A DNA stretch of 64,000 bases. Origin: Peptoniphilus senegalensis JC140 (lineage in GTDB: Bacteria > Bacillota > Clostridia > Tissierellales > Peptoniphilaceae). This document shows, one piece after another, positions 1 through 7,986 of the stretch. The stretch is from NCBI RefSeq assembly GCF_000321025.1, contig NZ_HE610718.1, forward strand, positions 597,592 to 661,591, read 5' to 3'. Position 1 is the stretch's first letter. Each line of letters begins with the position of its first letter. The notes beneath the pieces are model-generated. The model saw only the letters and a program-made list of their open reading frames with translations, had not been told where the DNA came from and did not search any database. The translations under genes and the position numbers were made by a program.

Positions 1-55
1 ATAAATAAAAATGATTTCATAAAAATTAATTATCGTCAAAGCTTTAAAGTTTACA

Positions 56-84
56 TTGAAAATAGTTTTAGGTTATGGTAATCT
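56..84 (+). promoter_or_regulatory. candidate promoter for glsA-symporter operon
   Basis: TTGAAA at 56-61 and TAATCT at 79-84 are separated by 17 bases, a fair housekeeping promoter. Transcription from it would begin near 91, downstream of an in-frame upstream ATG at 75, which supports the later start at 135 for the first gene. Confidence 0.45.
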
Positions 85-134
85 ATTATCACGGGAAAAC
101 AATTCCAAATCTAAAAAAGAGGGGGGTGAAGACA

Positions 135-1058
135 ATGATTTATAATGAAGAAATTCTTAATGAGGCCCTAAATATTGGCAGAAAATACTTGCACGAAGGT
201 GCTGTTGCAGATTATATTCCTGAGCTAGCTAAAGTTGACCCAAATAAGATTGCAATAACTACAATCGAAGATGGAAATACAATTAGTGTTGGCGACTCAA
301 AAAATAAATTTTCCATTCAGTCAATAGTAAAGGTAATTTTGTATGCCATTGCTATGGAAAATTACAAGGTTGCGGAATTAAAAAAATATGTAGGAGTTAG
401 ACCTTCGGCAAAGCCTTTTAACAGCGTAATAGAGTTAGAACTTTCTGAAAAGAAAATTCCAGTAAATCCCTTTATCAATGCGGGAGCAATTATTATAGTA
501 GCTATTTTATATAATGTTTATAGAGAAAAAACTTTTGAAGTAATACTTAAAAAGGCAAGCGAGTTTTTGGGAGAAGATGTTGACTACAGCAGAGAAATCG
601 CACAGTCAGAAAAGGAATCTTCCTTTACAAATAGAACTCTAATTTATTTAATGTTGGCTAAGGGAATTTTGCCAAGCGATACGAAAGTAGAAGAAGTTTT
701 GGATACATATTTTAAAGCTTGTTCAATTCTGGTGAACACAGAAAATTTGGCTCACATGTCTTATGTTATTTCAAATAGTGGCATTGACACTAATGGGAAT
801 AAAGTCATAACAGCAAAAGAAGCGAAAGTTTTAAGGTCACTTATGGCAACTTGTGGAACTTATGACTATTCAGGCGATTTTGCCATAAGAGTAGGAGTTC
901 CTGCAAAATCTGGAGTTGGTGGAGGTATAGTTACTGCATCGAAAAGTAAAAGAGGACTTGCAGTTTATTCGCCGAGACTTGACTCTCATGGCAACTCCTA
1001 TTCTGGAGTTAGAATGTTAGAATATTTATCAGAAAATTTAGACTTATCAATTTATTAG
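135..1058 (+). CDS. glsA: glutaminase (serine-dependent beta-lactamase-like family)
   Basis: Hydrolyses L-glutamine to L-glutamate and ammonia in the cytoplasm. The 307-residue product has the usual length of the family and its hallmarks: the S-x-x-K pair at S63-K66 inside FSIQSIVK, the NPFINAGAI block near residue 117, and the KSGVGGGI loop near the C-terminus. The start at 135 is preferred over an in-frame ATG at 75 because a strong GGGGGGTGAA ribosome site precedes it. An AGCS-family symporter gene follows after 31 bases, which mirrors the known Bacillus glsA-glnT arrangement and suggests coupled glutamine uptake and deamidation feeding glutamate fermentation. Confidence 0.93.
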   Translation: MIYNEEILNEALNIGRKYLHEGAVADYIPELAKVDPNKIAITTIEDGNTISVGDSKNKFSIQSIVKVILYAIAMENYKVAELKKYVGVRPSAKPFNSVIELELSEKKIPVNPFINAGAIIIVAILYNVYREKTFEVILKKASEFLGEDVDYSREIAQSEKESSFTNRTLIYLMLAKGILPSDTKVEEVLDTYFKACSILVNTENLAHMSYVISNSGIDTNGNKVITAKEAKVLRSLMATCGTYDYSGDFAIRVGVPAKSGVGGGIVTASKSKRGLAVYSPRLDSHGNSYSGVRMLEYLSENLDLSIY

Positions 1059-1089
1059 AAAATCTTAAAAAAAATAGAGAGGTGGAAAA

Positions 1090-2493
1090 ATGAGAGAATT
1101 AATATCAGCCGTTAATGGTGTTTTATATTATCCAATATTAATTATAGTATTGCTTGCTTGTGGATTTTATTTCACAATAAGAACAAAATTTATACAATTT
1201 GGCCTATTAGGCGAAGCCTTTAAAGTTATAGGCGAAAAACCAGAAGGCAAAGACGATGTATCTTCCTTCCAAGCACTTATGGTATCAACTGCATCAAGAG
1301 TAGGTACTGGTAATATAGTTGGTGTTGCCAATGCAATTTGCCTTGGTGGACCTGGTGCAGTATTTTGGATGTGGATTATAGCACTTATTGGTGGTGCATC
1401 AGCCTTTATTGAATCAACACTTGCACAAATTTATAAAAAACGTGGAGACGACGGAGTATCCTATGGTGGACCTTCTTACTACATCGAAAATGCCATTGGC
1501 TCAAGAGGACTTGGAGTTCTATTTGCAGTAGCTCTTATTGCAACTTATGCAGTTGGATTTAATATGCTTGCATCCTTTAACTTACAAGACTCCTTTAGAG
1601 TATATGACTTCTATGTACCAGGAAAAACTTCTTGGATGATAGGTGCAGTTTTAGCACTAATAGCAGGATATTGTATCCTTGGTGGTGGAAAGAGAATAAT
1701 AAAATTCACATCTTTATTAGTACCAATCATGGGCGTTATATTTGTAATCATGGCTATTATCATGATAGTTTTAAACGCAAAAAATATTCCTTCAATGTTT
1801 GGAATGATTTTTGAAGATGCTTTTAACTTCAAAGCAATCTTTGGTGGAGTTGCAGGTTCAGCTCTAGTACAAGGTATTAAGAGAGGACTATATTCAAATG
1901 AAGCAGGTATGGGTTCCGCACCAAACGCTGCAGCATCAGCATCAGTTTCTCATCCTGTAAAACAAGGTCTAGTACAAATGATTTCTGTATTCCTAGACAC
2001 AATTGTAATTTGTTCAGCAACTGCTTTTATGGCACTAGCATCAGGAATTGCTCCAACTGAAGAATTAGCAGGAGCACCATTTGTACAAGCATCACTTTCA
2101 ACAGTATTTGGATCTTATGGAAACCTATTTATCACAGTTTCCCTTGCATTATTTGCATTCACTACATTACTTGGAAACTTATACTATGTAGACTCTTGTT
2201 TGACATACCTAAACAAAAAAACACCTTCAAAGACATTTATGCTTTGCTACAGAATTATAGCAACAATCCTAATCTTTGTAGGAGCTGGAATGGAAATGTC
2301 ACTTGCATGGGATGTAGCTGACCTATTAATGGGAATCATGTGCTTAATCAATATTCCATCAATAATTTATCTTGGAAGCGTTGCTCTTAAAGCTCTTGAA
2401 GACTATAAGAAGCAAAGAAGCGAAGGCAAAAACCCAGTATTTAAAGCAGAAACAATTGGCATTGACACATCAAAATTAGATTACTGGAAATAA
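1090..2493 (+). CDS. sodium:amino-acid (alanine/glycine/glutamine) symporter, AGCS family
   Basis: A 467-residue integral membrane protein with about ten or more hydrophobic helices. It contains the AGCS signature NEAGMGSAPNAAA near residue 271 and the family's early GTGNIVGVANAI segment, so a Na+-coupled small amino-acid symporter is well supported. The substrate cannot be read from the sequence. Its position 31 bases behind glutaminase, with its own GAGAGGTGG ribosome site, makes glutamine the best guess because Bacillus glnT (AGCS family) sits in the same place. A hairpin terminator follows directly. Confidence 0.92.
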   Translation: MRELISAVNGVLYYPILIIVLLACGFYFTIRTKFIQFGLLGEAFKVIGEKPEGKDDVSSFQALMVSTASRVGTGNIVGVANAICLGGPGAVFWMWIIALIGGASAFIESTLAQIYKKRGDDGVSYGGPSYYIENAIGSRGLGVLFAVALIATYAVGFNMLASFNLQDSFRVYDFYVPGKTSWMIGAVLALIAGYCILGGGKRIIKFTSLLVPIMGVIFVIMAIIMIVLNAKNIPSMFGMIFEDAFNFKAIFGGVAGSALVQGIKRGLYSNEAGMGSAPNAAASASVSHPVKQGLVQMISVFLDTIVICSATAFMALASGIAPTEELAGAPFVQASLSTVFGSYGNLFITVSLALFAFTTLLGNLYYVDSCLTYLNKKTPSKTFMLCYRIIATILIFVGAGMEMSLAWDVADLLMGIMCLINIPSIIYLGSVALKALEDYKKQRSEGKNPVFKAETIGIDTSKLDYWK

Positions 2494-2543
2494 TGTCTTA
2501 GAAATTAATTTTGAAAAATTTGATTCATAAATAATAAAAAATT

Positions 2544-2577
2544 TGGACCTTGGTTTATAACTTAGGTCCATTTTTTT
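2544..2577. terminator. bidirectional intrinsic terminator
   Basis: A 7-bp stem TGGACCT/AGGTCCA (2544-2550 with 2564-2570) is followed by seven T on the plus strand and a T-rich tract on the minus strand. It lies between two convergent genes and probably serves both. Confidence 0.8.
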
Positions 2578-2589
2578 GTAACAAATTAT

Positions 2590-3486
2590 TTATTTTAGAA
2601 TATCTACTATCTCCCCTTGTGCCACTTTTCCTTCTTTAAAGATTGACAGAAGTGGATAGCAGTGGCAAAGTCCCTCGCCAACAATTAATTTATATTTTAC
2701 GTCATAACTTTTTAGGGCAGCTTCAAAAAGTGGGGCGAAGGCATAAATCACTTCATAAGATCCATAGTAAAGATAGGTCATAGGAAAATTTTTAAAGTTT
2801 CCCCTAAAGGGATAAAGCATATAGTCTGGCACATCTTCATCCTTTGTCATAATATTTTTTGCAGTTTCAAAATATTTGTAGTCGACTATAATATCTTTTT
2901 CATTTAATTTTTTAAGAGTATCCATGTCAAGCTCATCACATAGACAGCCACCTGCAGAAGATGCGATAATTTCTCTTGGCATTCTTATGTCTAAATTATT
3001 TTCATTTATGTAAAGAAAAATTCCAAGGGCAAGAGAGGCTCCAGAAGAAAAACCAATAACAGAAAGAGACTCCTTGTCGTAGATTTTTGTCATCTCCTCG
3101 TAAAGTTTTACTGTTGAAGCATAAGTTTTAACTATGCTATTTTCTATGCAAAGAGGATAAAAATAAAAGTAGACATCCTTTCCCGTCTTGCGACAAATTT
3201 TTTTCGCAAGAGAAAGATCTCTCTTGTCGGGATTTGTTATGTAACCACCGCCAAATAAATATAAAATTGCACCAGGCCTTTTATTTTTTGAATGAAGAAT
3301 GATTAATCTTTGAGATAAAAATGTTTTATCTTCAAAATAAAGATCCTTTTCATTTTGAATTTTAAAACTTGGTTTTTGATTTTGCCTTCTAGCGTAATTT
3401 AAAATTTTATCCTTAGGAAGCAAAAATATTTTTTTAAATCTAATTAATTTTACAAATTTTTCAAGAATTTTATAAGTAAAACTCAT
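2590..3486 (-). CDS. alpha/beta hydrolase (hormone-sensitive-lipase-like, alpha/beta-hydrolase-3)
   Basis: A 298-residue soluble protein with the alpha/beta-hydrolase layout: an oxyanion-hole segment YLFGGGY near residue 91, a nucleophile elbow GFSSGAS near residue 147 and a likely catalytic His in GLCHCYP near residue 275. The oxyanion motif reads FGGG rather than HGGG, and the elbow reads GFSSG rather than GDSAGG, so it is a divergent esterase-like member with unknown substrate. The start at 3486 is chosen because a GGAGGT ribosome site lies just upstream; a TTG four codons earlier overlaps that site. It stands alone between terminators. Confidence 0.75.
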   Translation of the reverse strand: MSFTYKILEKFVKLIRFKKIFLLPKDKILNYARRQNQKPSFKIQNEKDLYFEDKTFLSQRLIILHSKNKRPGAILYLFGGGYITNPDKRDLSLAKKICRKTGKDVYFYFYPLCIENSIVKTYASTVKLYEEMTKIYDKESLSVIGFSSGASLALGIFLYINENNLDIRMPREIIASSAGGCLCDELDMDTLKKLNEKDIIVDYKYFETAKNIMTKDEDVPDYMLYPFRGNFKNFPMTYLYYGSYEVIYAFAPLFEAALKSYDVKYKLIVGEGLCHCYPLLSIFKEGKVAQGEIVDILK

Positions 3487-3631
3487 GGCGACCTCCAATC
3501 CAAGTAAATTTTATCACTAAATTACAAAAAATTTTATATAAATTACTATTCGCAAAACTTCATATTAGAATTTCATTTATATATGAATAGAAAGCAATAA
3601 AAAAATAGAGCCAAAGCCCTATTTTAAAAAA

Positions 3632-4060
3632 TTATTTATTTGTATTAGCAAGCATACTTTCCATAAACCAAATTTGTTTTATATAATTAGTCATTTGGTC
3701 TTCCATTATATTTGAAAGTAGGAAATCATCGCTTGAGTCTGCAATTTCTTTCGCAGAGTTGTTCAAAAATTTAATAATTTCTAAAATTTTTATTACAGCG
3801 TCATTGCAAGAAATTTCTTTGTTTTCAAGATTTTCAAAGCTTGTAGTTTCAGAATATTCTTTGATATTACCGAAAGCAACTTCTCCTCTTTGTCTAATAT
3901 ATTCAGCAACTTCATCAGAGTATTCAAAAAGCTCATTGTAAAGTGCTTCAGTATATTCGTGTACTCCTTTAAAATTAAAACCGACAACATTCCAGTGTAA
4001 GTTGTGTAGCATTATATTTGCAGCCCAAAGATCTGCAAGATAAATTTTTATTTGTTTCAT
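3632..4060 (-). CDS. dps: Dps-family ferritin-like DNA-protection protein
   Basis: Dps proteins oxidise Fe(II) with hydrogen peroxide and store iron in a 12-subunit shell, protecting DNA. The 142-residue product is slightly short for the family but keeps the inter-subunit ferroxidase ligands with the canonical spacing: H22 and H34, then D49 and E53 in DEVAEYIRQRG. The helix-1 motif LHNLHWNVVG is clear. A good AGGAGAA ribosome site supports the start. The neighbouring genes are unrelated and the gene appears monocistronic. There is no long basic N-terminal tail, so direct DNA binding is uncertain. Confidence 0.88.
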   Translation of the reverse strand: MKQIKIYLADLWAANIMLHNLHWNVVGFNFKGVHEYTEALYNELFEYSDEVAEYIRQRGEVAFGNIKEYSETTSFENLENKEISCNDAVIKILEIIKFLNNSAKEIADSSDDFLLSNIMEDQMTNYIKQIWFMESMLANTNK

Positions 4061-4296
4061 AAATTTCTCCTATTTTATAAAATTTAAATATTAATAAATT
4101 AAATCACATAAAATTTAACTTATTAATTTCATATAGAAAATACCCACTGTATAAAATTATAAACAATAATTTAAAAAAATAAAATAAAGTTTTTATTTTA
4201 AACAATTTATCATTATATTTTTAAAAATTCAAAGATTATTTGGAGACTAATAAATTGAAGATAAAATTTTAAATTTAATTGTATTCAAATCACTAT

Positions 4297-4351
4297 GCAA
4301 CCAAAAGTTGCGTTCTATTTGCTTGTTATGATTTTACTTTTTTGCTATCCT
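4297..4351 (+). promoter_or_regulatory. candidate promoter and operator of the XRE regulator
   Basis: Within the 375-base gap between dps and the XRE gene, a perfect inverted repeat GCAAC-N5-GTTGC (4297-4311) lies just ahead of TTGTTA (4323-4328) and TATCCT (4346-4351), spaced 17 bases apart. The arrangement suggests an autoregulatory operator upstream of a promoter. The rest of the gap is AT-rich with nothing recognisable. Confidence 0.35.
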
Positions 4352-4444
4352 TTTTATAGGAAATAATTTTTTATAAATCTTTGATAGAAAGTTTATAAGA
4401 AAAATTTAGAAAATTAAGATAAAAAATTAAGGCGAGTGAAAATT

Positions 4445-4981
4445 ATGTATGGAGAAAAAATTAAAGCTAAGAGAAGAGAACTAAATTTATCTCAAGAAGA
4501 CTTGGCGGATAAACTTGGTGTAACTAGACAGGCTATTTCAAAGTGGGAAACTGGAAAGGCAACGCCAACAATGACAAATTTGAAGGAACTTTCTGAAATT
4601 TTTGAAGTTGATATTACATATTTTATTGGGAATTTAAAATTAAAAAACGAAGTAGAAGGAAAAAATAAAGATGGTAAATTAAATTTAATGGGAGACATTT
4701 TTGTTTACATTGTTTTAAGTATTTTAGGTTTTTTATTTTTTGCAAGTTATTATTTTTTATTTATGAAAGAATTTTTAAAAGTAAATCCAAAGGAAATTCC
4801 TTTTTTATATTTTACAGTTTATATGATTTTGGCCGTGTTTTCTTTTCCTCAAGGGTATAAAGATTTGGAAAAGAAATTTGAAAATTTAGATTACAATTTA
4901 TTTTCTAAAGTTATTTTGCCATTAATTTATATTTTTTCTCCTATAATTGTTTTATATTTTATTCTTAAAAATAAAGATTAA
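4445..4981 (+). CDS. XRE-family transcriptional regulator with C-terminal membrane domain
   Basis: Residues 1-60 form a typical Cro/CI helix-turn-helix (LNLSQEDLADKLGVTRQAISKWE), followed by a lysine-rich linker and three hydrophobic segments near residues 75-95, 110-128 and 150-172. Membrane-anchored XRE regulators of this layout are common in Firmicutes and usually act locally or respond to envelope signals, but no target can be named here. The ATG at 4445 is preferred over a GTG at 4436 because of spacing to AAGGCGAG. The weakly paired TCCA/TGGA sequence just after the stop may be a poor terminator. Confidence 0.78.
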   Translation: MYGEKIKAKRRELNLSQEDLADKLGVTRQAISKWETGKATPTMTNLKELSEIFEVDITYFIGNLKLKNEVEGKNKDGKLNLMGDIFVYIVLSILGFLFFASYYFLFMKEFLKVNPKEIPFLYFTVYMILAVFSFPQGYKDLEKKFENLDYNLFSKVILPLIYIFSPIIVLYFILKNKD

Positions 4982-5036
4982 GTCCAATAATCAGTGGATT
5001 TTTTATCTTAAAATAGATTTAGGTAATTGGATATGT

Positions 5037-5188
5037 TAAAATGTTTTTATATGGAGGTGTTTACATGGATACCAGTCGACCCTGGAAAAATGTATTAGTC
5101 TATGCGATAAAGGAGAAATTTCGAAGATTTAGCAAAAGCTAAGTCTATTTAAGTATGCCTCTTTACCGCCTAGACAGCGGCTTTTTTT
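5037..5188 (+). promoter_or_regulatory. structured leader of mgtE with promoter and terminator-like hairpin
   Basis: An extended -10 element TGTTAAAAT ends at 5042. The roughly 160-base leader contains a 9-bp hairpin AGATTTAGC-AAAA-GCTAAGTCT (5125-5146) and then CCGC-N7-GCGG followed by CTTTTTTT (5166-5188), a short terminator-like element just before the mgtE ribosome site. mgtE genes are often controlled by Mg2+-sensing leaders, but the conserved M-box core sequences were not found, so this is either a divergent leader or a different mechanism. A 25-codon ORF lies within it. Confidence 0.5.
5065..5142 (+). CDS. possible 25-residue leader peptide upstream of mgtE
   Basis: ATG at 5065 is preceded by TATGGAGGTG at ideal spacing, and 25 sense codons run to a TAA at 5140-5142. 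The peptide begins MDTSRPWKNV and ends in a basic stretch KFRRFSKS. The last codons form the 5' arm of the 9-bp hairpin at 5125-5146, so translating ribosomes would disrupt that hairpin. No family is recognised. It could be a regulatory leader ORF, a small basic peptide, or a chance ORF inside a structured RNA. Confidence 0.4.
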   Translation: MDTSRPWKNVLVYAIKEKFRRFSKS

Positions 5189-5210
5189 ATGGAAAAATTA
5201 AGGAGGCTTT

Positions 5211-6533
5211 ATGAAAAATTACAACAGAGAAGAAATACTAAAAACTCAAGATTTAATCAACAGAATGGATCCTGTTGATATCGCAGAAAAACTAGAAGAC
5301 CTTCCCAAGGAAGATTTAGCAATTTGGATAAAACTTTTAAATAAGGATTTATTGGCAGATGCCTTTTCCCTTTTGCCAAGAGATAAAAAAATTGAAGTAA
5401 TGGGCTCACTTTCCCAAGAAAAAATTGCTAGCCTAATGAAAGACTTGGAAGAAGATGAAGTAGTAGATACTTTACAAGAATTGCCAGCCAACATGGTTAG
5501 AAAGCTCATGAACCACTACATTGACGAGGACAGAAGACCAGTCATAAATCAACTCTTAGGCTACCAAAGGGAATCTGTGGGCTCAATTATGTCTGTTGGC
5601 TTTATCTTTGTAAAAAAGACTACAAGTCCAACAGAAGCCTTGGAAAAAATTATTCACTCAGATTTAGACGCAGATAGACTTGAACAAGTTTGGGTTACTA
5701 ACGAATCTCTTGTCTTAATAGGTTACGTGAACTTGGCAGACCTTCTTCGTAACAAAAATAAAAGAATAGAAGAATTTATGCACCAAATAAATTCTAGTGT
5801 ATATGCAACAGATGACCAAGAAGTTGTTGCAAAGCTGGCTCAAAAATATGACTTATCAGAAATACCAGTAACAGATTCCGAAGGAAGACTCGTTGGTATC
5901 GTGCCAGTAGAATGGGCAATTGACATTATGCACGATGAATATGAAGAAGACCTTGCCAATATCCACGGTATTAGTGAATCATCACCAGAACATTATTGGG
6001 ATAAGTCAGTATTGAAGTTAGCAAAAGATAGGACAATGTGGCTTATCATTTGCCTAGTCACAGCAACCTTTACTAGCTTTATAATAAAAAGATATGAGAC
6101 ACTTTTAGCATCAAGCGTGGCTCTTGCAGCCTACATCCCAATGTTAATGGACTCAGGCGGAAACGCAGGAACTCAATCTTCTACAACTATAATTCGTGGC
6201 ATTTACACAGGAGAAGTTGAATTTAAAGAATTTTTGCAAGTAATGTTTAAAGAACTCCGCATTGGACTTATTGTTGGAGTAATACTTGTCATTGTTAACA
6301 TAATTAGAATGTCAATATTTGACAAAGTGGATATAGGGGTAACACTTACGGTGTCAGTTACACTTCTTACTACAATAGTTTTGTCAAAGATGATTGGAGG
6401 AATACTTCCGCTTATTGCAGAGAAATTAAAAATCGACCCAACAATTATGGCAGGCCCACTCATCACAACAATAGTGGATACCCTTGTACTCTTTGTGTAT
6501 TTTGAAGTGGCAACAGCTTTAATAGGAGTTTAA
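5211..6533 (+). CDS. mgtE: magnesium transporter MgtE
   Basis: A homodimeric Mg2+ channel of the cytoplasmic membrane. The 440 residues show the expected order: N-terminal superhelical MgtE_N domain (about 1-125), a CBS pair (about 130-250) that senses cytoplasmic Mg2+, a connecting helix, and five membrane helices (about 275-440). The pore signature PMLMDSGGNAGTQSST lies near residue 305. Length matches the family. The gene has a clear AAGGAGG ribosome site and is preceded by a structured leader, so leader-based control by Mg2+ is plausible although not shown. Confidence 0.95.
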   Translation: MKNYNREEILKTQDLINRMDPVDIAEKLEDLPKEDLAIWIKLLNKDLLADAFSLLPRDKKIEVMGSLSQEKIASLMKDLEEDEVVDTLQELPANMVRKLMNHYIDEDRRPVINQLLGYQRESVGSIMSVGFIFVKKTTSPTEALEKIIHSDLDADRLEQVWVTNESLVLIGYVNLADLLRNKNKRIEEFMHQINSSVYATDDQEVVAKLAQKYDLSEIPVTDSEGRLVGIVPVEWAIDIMHDEYEEDLANIHGISESSPEHYWDKSVLKLAKDRTMWLIICLVTATFTSFIIKRYETLLASSVALAAYIPMLMDSGGNAGTQSSTTIIRGIYTGEVEFKEFLQVMFKELRIGLIVGVILVIVNIIRMSIFDKVDIGVTLTVSVTLLTTIVLSKMIGGILPLIAEKLKIDPTIMAGPLITTIVDTLVLFVYFEVATALIGV

Positions 6534-6573
6534 AAATTAAAAAGACTATTTTTTGAATAACTTTCAATATAAA

Positions 6574-6606
6574 ACTCTCCCAGTAAAATTCTGAGAGAGT
6601 TCTTTA
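6574..6606. terminator. bidirectional terminator between mgtE and lipoprotein gene
   Basis: ACTCTC (6574-6579) pairs with GAGAGT (6595-6600), with an additional CAG/CTG pairing inside a 7-base loop. T-rich sequence follows on both strands between two convergent genes. Confidence 0.7.
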
Positions 6607-7041
6607 TTTATTTATAAAATTTTCTAAGTTTTCTTGATTTTTTGATATTTTGTCAAGATTGGTATCTTCTATTTTTAATTTTTCTTCTACCTCATCACGA
6701 GTAAAGCTAAAGATTTCTCTTTCGCTTTCATCTACATAATATAAATTGTCCAAGTTTTTTATTAGGGCAAAAGTTGTGGCTGCGTTTTTAAATAGTTCTT
6801 CTTTTTTTACGTCTTCATAATTTTTGCAGAAAACTTTTAAGCCAAAGGGTTCTTTTTCTGACAGTATTTTTATTTCTCCTGTTTGAAAATTTTTATGGTA
6901 TTTTTGTCCATAAACTATTTGTGAGACCTTTGAGTTGTCGCCAACATAATCTGTTTTAAAATCATATAGGCTCTTTTCTTTTTTATTGCAAGAAGAAAAA
7001 ATTAAAAGAATTACAAAGATTATAGGGATTAATTTTTTCAT
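6604..7041 (-). CDS. DUF4825-type lipoprotein
   Basis: The 145-residue product opens with a lipoprotein signal: charged MKK, a hydrophobic stretch and the lipobox-like IFSSC with Cys18. The mature part starts with the DFKTDYVGDNSKVSQIV block, typical of DUF4825 proteins, which are small extracytoplasmic domains of unknown function. Anchoring to the outer face of the membrane is expected. It is monocistronic, with terminators on both sides. No partner is evident, so no function is proposed beyond the family. Confidence 0.72.
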   Translation of the reverse strand: MKKLIPIIFVILLIFSSCNKKEKSLYDFKTDYVGDNSKVSQIVYGQKYHKNFQTGEIKILSEKEPFGLKVFCKNYEDVKKEELFKNAATTFALIKNLDNLYYVDESEREIFSFTRDEVEEKLKIEDTNLDKISKNQENLENFINK

Positions 7042-7073
7042 ATCATCACCTCTTTACTAAATTATAGCAAAAA

Positions 7074-7097
7074 AATAAAAAGTCTCTAGGACTTTTT
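7074..7097 (-). terminator. terminator of the wal-surE operon
   Basis: AAAAAGTC (7077-7084) pairs with GACTTTTT (7090-7097) across a 5-base loop. On the minus strand the stem is followed by a T-rich stretch. It lies just past the small ORF downstream of surE. Confidence 0.65.
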
Positions 7098-7125
7098 AAA
7101 TTCTCGCATTAATTATGTTCTAGTA

Positions 7126-7197
7126 TTACATTATTGTTCTAAAAAATATTCCAAAAATCAAAATAATTAAAAAGATTAAAGTAAATTTGTAGTTCAC
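7126..7197 (-). CDS. small hydrophobic peptide (23 residues) downstream of surE
   Basis: A GTG at 7197 is preceded by GGAGAAGG at good spacing and opens a 23-codon frame ending at 7126. The product is nearly all hydrophobic after a short MNYK start, with a single Arg near its end, so one membrane-spanning helix is expected. It lies between surE and the operon terminator and would be cotranscribed with surE. No homology can be claimed; conservation of the frame in relatives would decide whether it is real. Confidence 0.42.
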   Translation of the reverse strand: MNYKFTLIFLIILIFGIFFRTIM

Positions 7198-7215
7198 GGT
7201 TTTCCTTCTCCAATA

Positions 7216-7962
7216 TTATTTTAACATTTCTTTTAACTCATTGATTAGGGTTAGGTTTGTCACATCGTACAATAGGGGACTTACTGTTGCGTAGTTTTGT
7301 CCAAGATAATAAACGTCTGAGTCATCAGCGTTATTTTCCTTTGGAAAGCCCCTTAGTTTCATGTTGTAGCCTTCGCCATCTTCTGATATGTCATATATAG
7401 ACATTACATCGGCACCAACCTTGCAGACTTCTATTCCCTTTAGTTCTTCGTAGTCAAGATAGGGAACATTTATATTTAATACTTGCAGCTTTTTAAAGTC
7501 TTCAAGTTTATTAAAGACATCCATGGCAACTTTTGCTGCAGTGTCAAATTTTGAATGACCCTTTACCCATTGAGCTGATACTGCTATTGCTGGTATGTTA
7601 AATAGATTTGCTTCGATAGCGGCTGAAACTGTGCCTGAATACAAGACATTTGTGGCAGTGTTGTAGCCAGAGTTTATTCCAGAGAAGCAATAATCAAATT
7701 TTTCGTCAAGTAAATGTACGGCTGCTCTCACACAGTCTGCTGGGGTACCATAGACACATAGGCTTCTTATATTTTCAAGTCCCTCAAGTTTGGCATCTTG
7801 TACCATTAAGGGGTTTTTGAAAGTTATTGCGTGAGACTTACCAGAGTTTTCTACATTTGGTGCTGCAATTGTAACCTTGTGCCCTTCATCTATAAGTGCC
7901 TTTGCAAGGACTTCTATACCTTCGGCGTTTATTCCGTCGTCATTAGTAACTAATATGTTCAA
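7216..7962 (-). CDS. surE: 5'/3'-nucleotidase SurE
   Basis: SurE is a metal-dependent survival-protein phosphatase that dephosphorylates nucleoside 5'- and 3'-monophosphates. The 248-residue product has the metal-binding N-terminus ILVTNDDGINAEGI, the conserved N in PNVENSGKSHAIT, and SGINSGYNTATNVLYSGT in the middle, all at usual positions. It begins with TTG at 7962, ten bases after GGGAGG. It follows walJ by 24 bases and probably belongs to the walRKHIJ transcript. Confidence 0.93.
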   Translation of the reverse strand: MNILVTNDDGINAEGIEVLAKALIDEGHKVTIAAPNVENSGKSHAITFKNPLMVQDAKLEGLENIRSLCVYGTPADCVRAAVHLLDEKFDYCFSGINSGYNTATNVLYSGTVSAAIEANLFNIPAIAVSAQWVKGHSKFDTAAKVAMDVFNKLEDFKKLQVLNINVPYLDYEELKGIEVCKVGADVMSIYDISEDGEGYNMKLRGFPKENNADDSDVYYLGQNYATVSPLLYDVTNLTLINELKEMLK

Positions 7963-7986
7963 TATTTTCCTCCCTTTAAAGTTTTC

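Noticed and set aside
5037-5210. M-box (ykoK) riboswitch upstream of mgtE
   Set aside because: The gene context is right, but the conserved core elements could not be matched; reported only as a structured leader.
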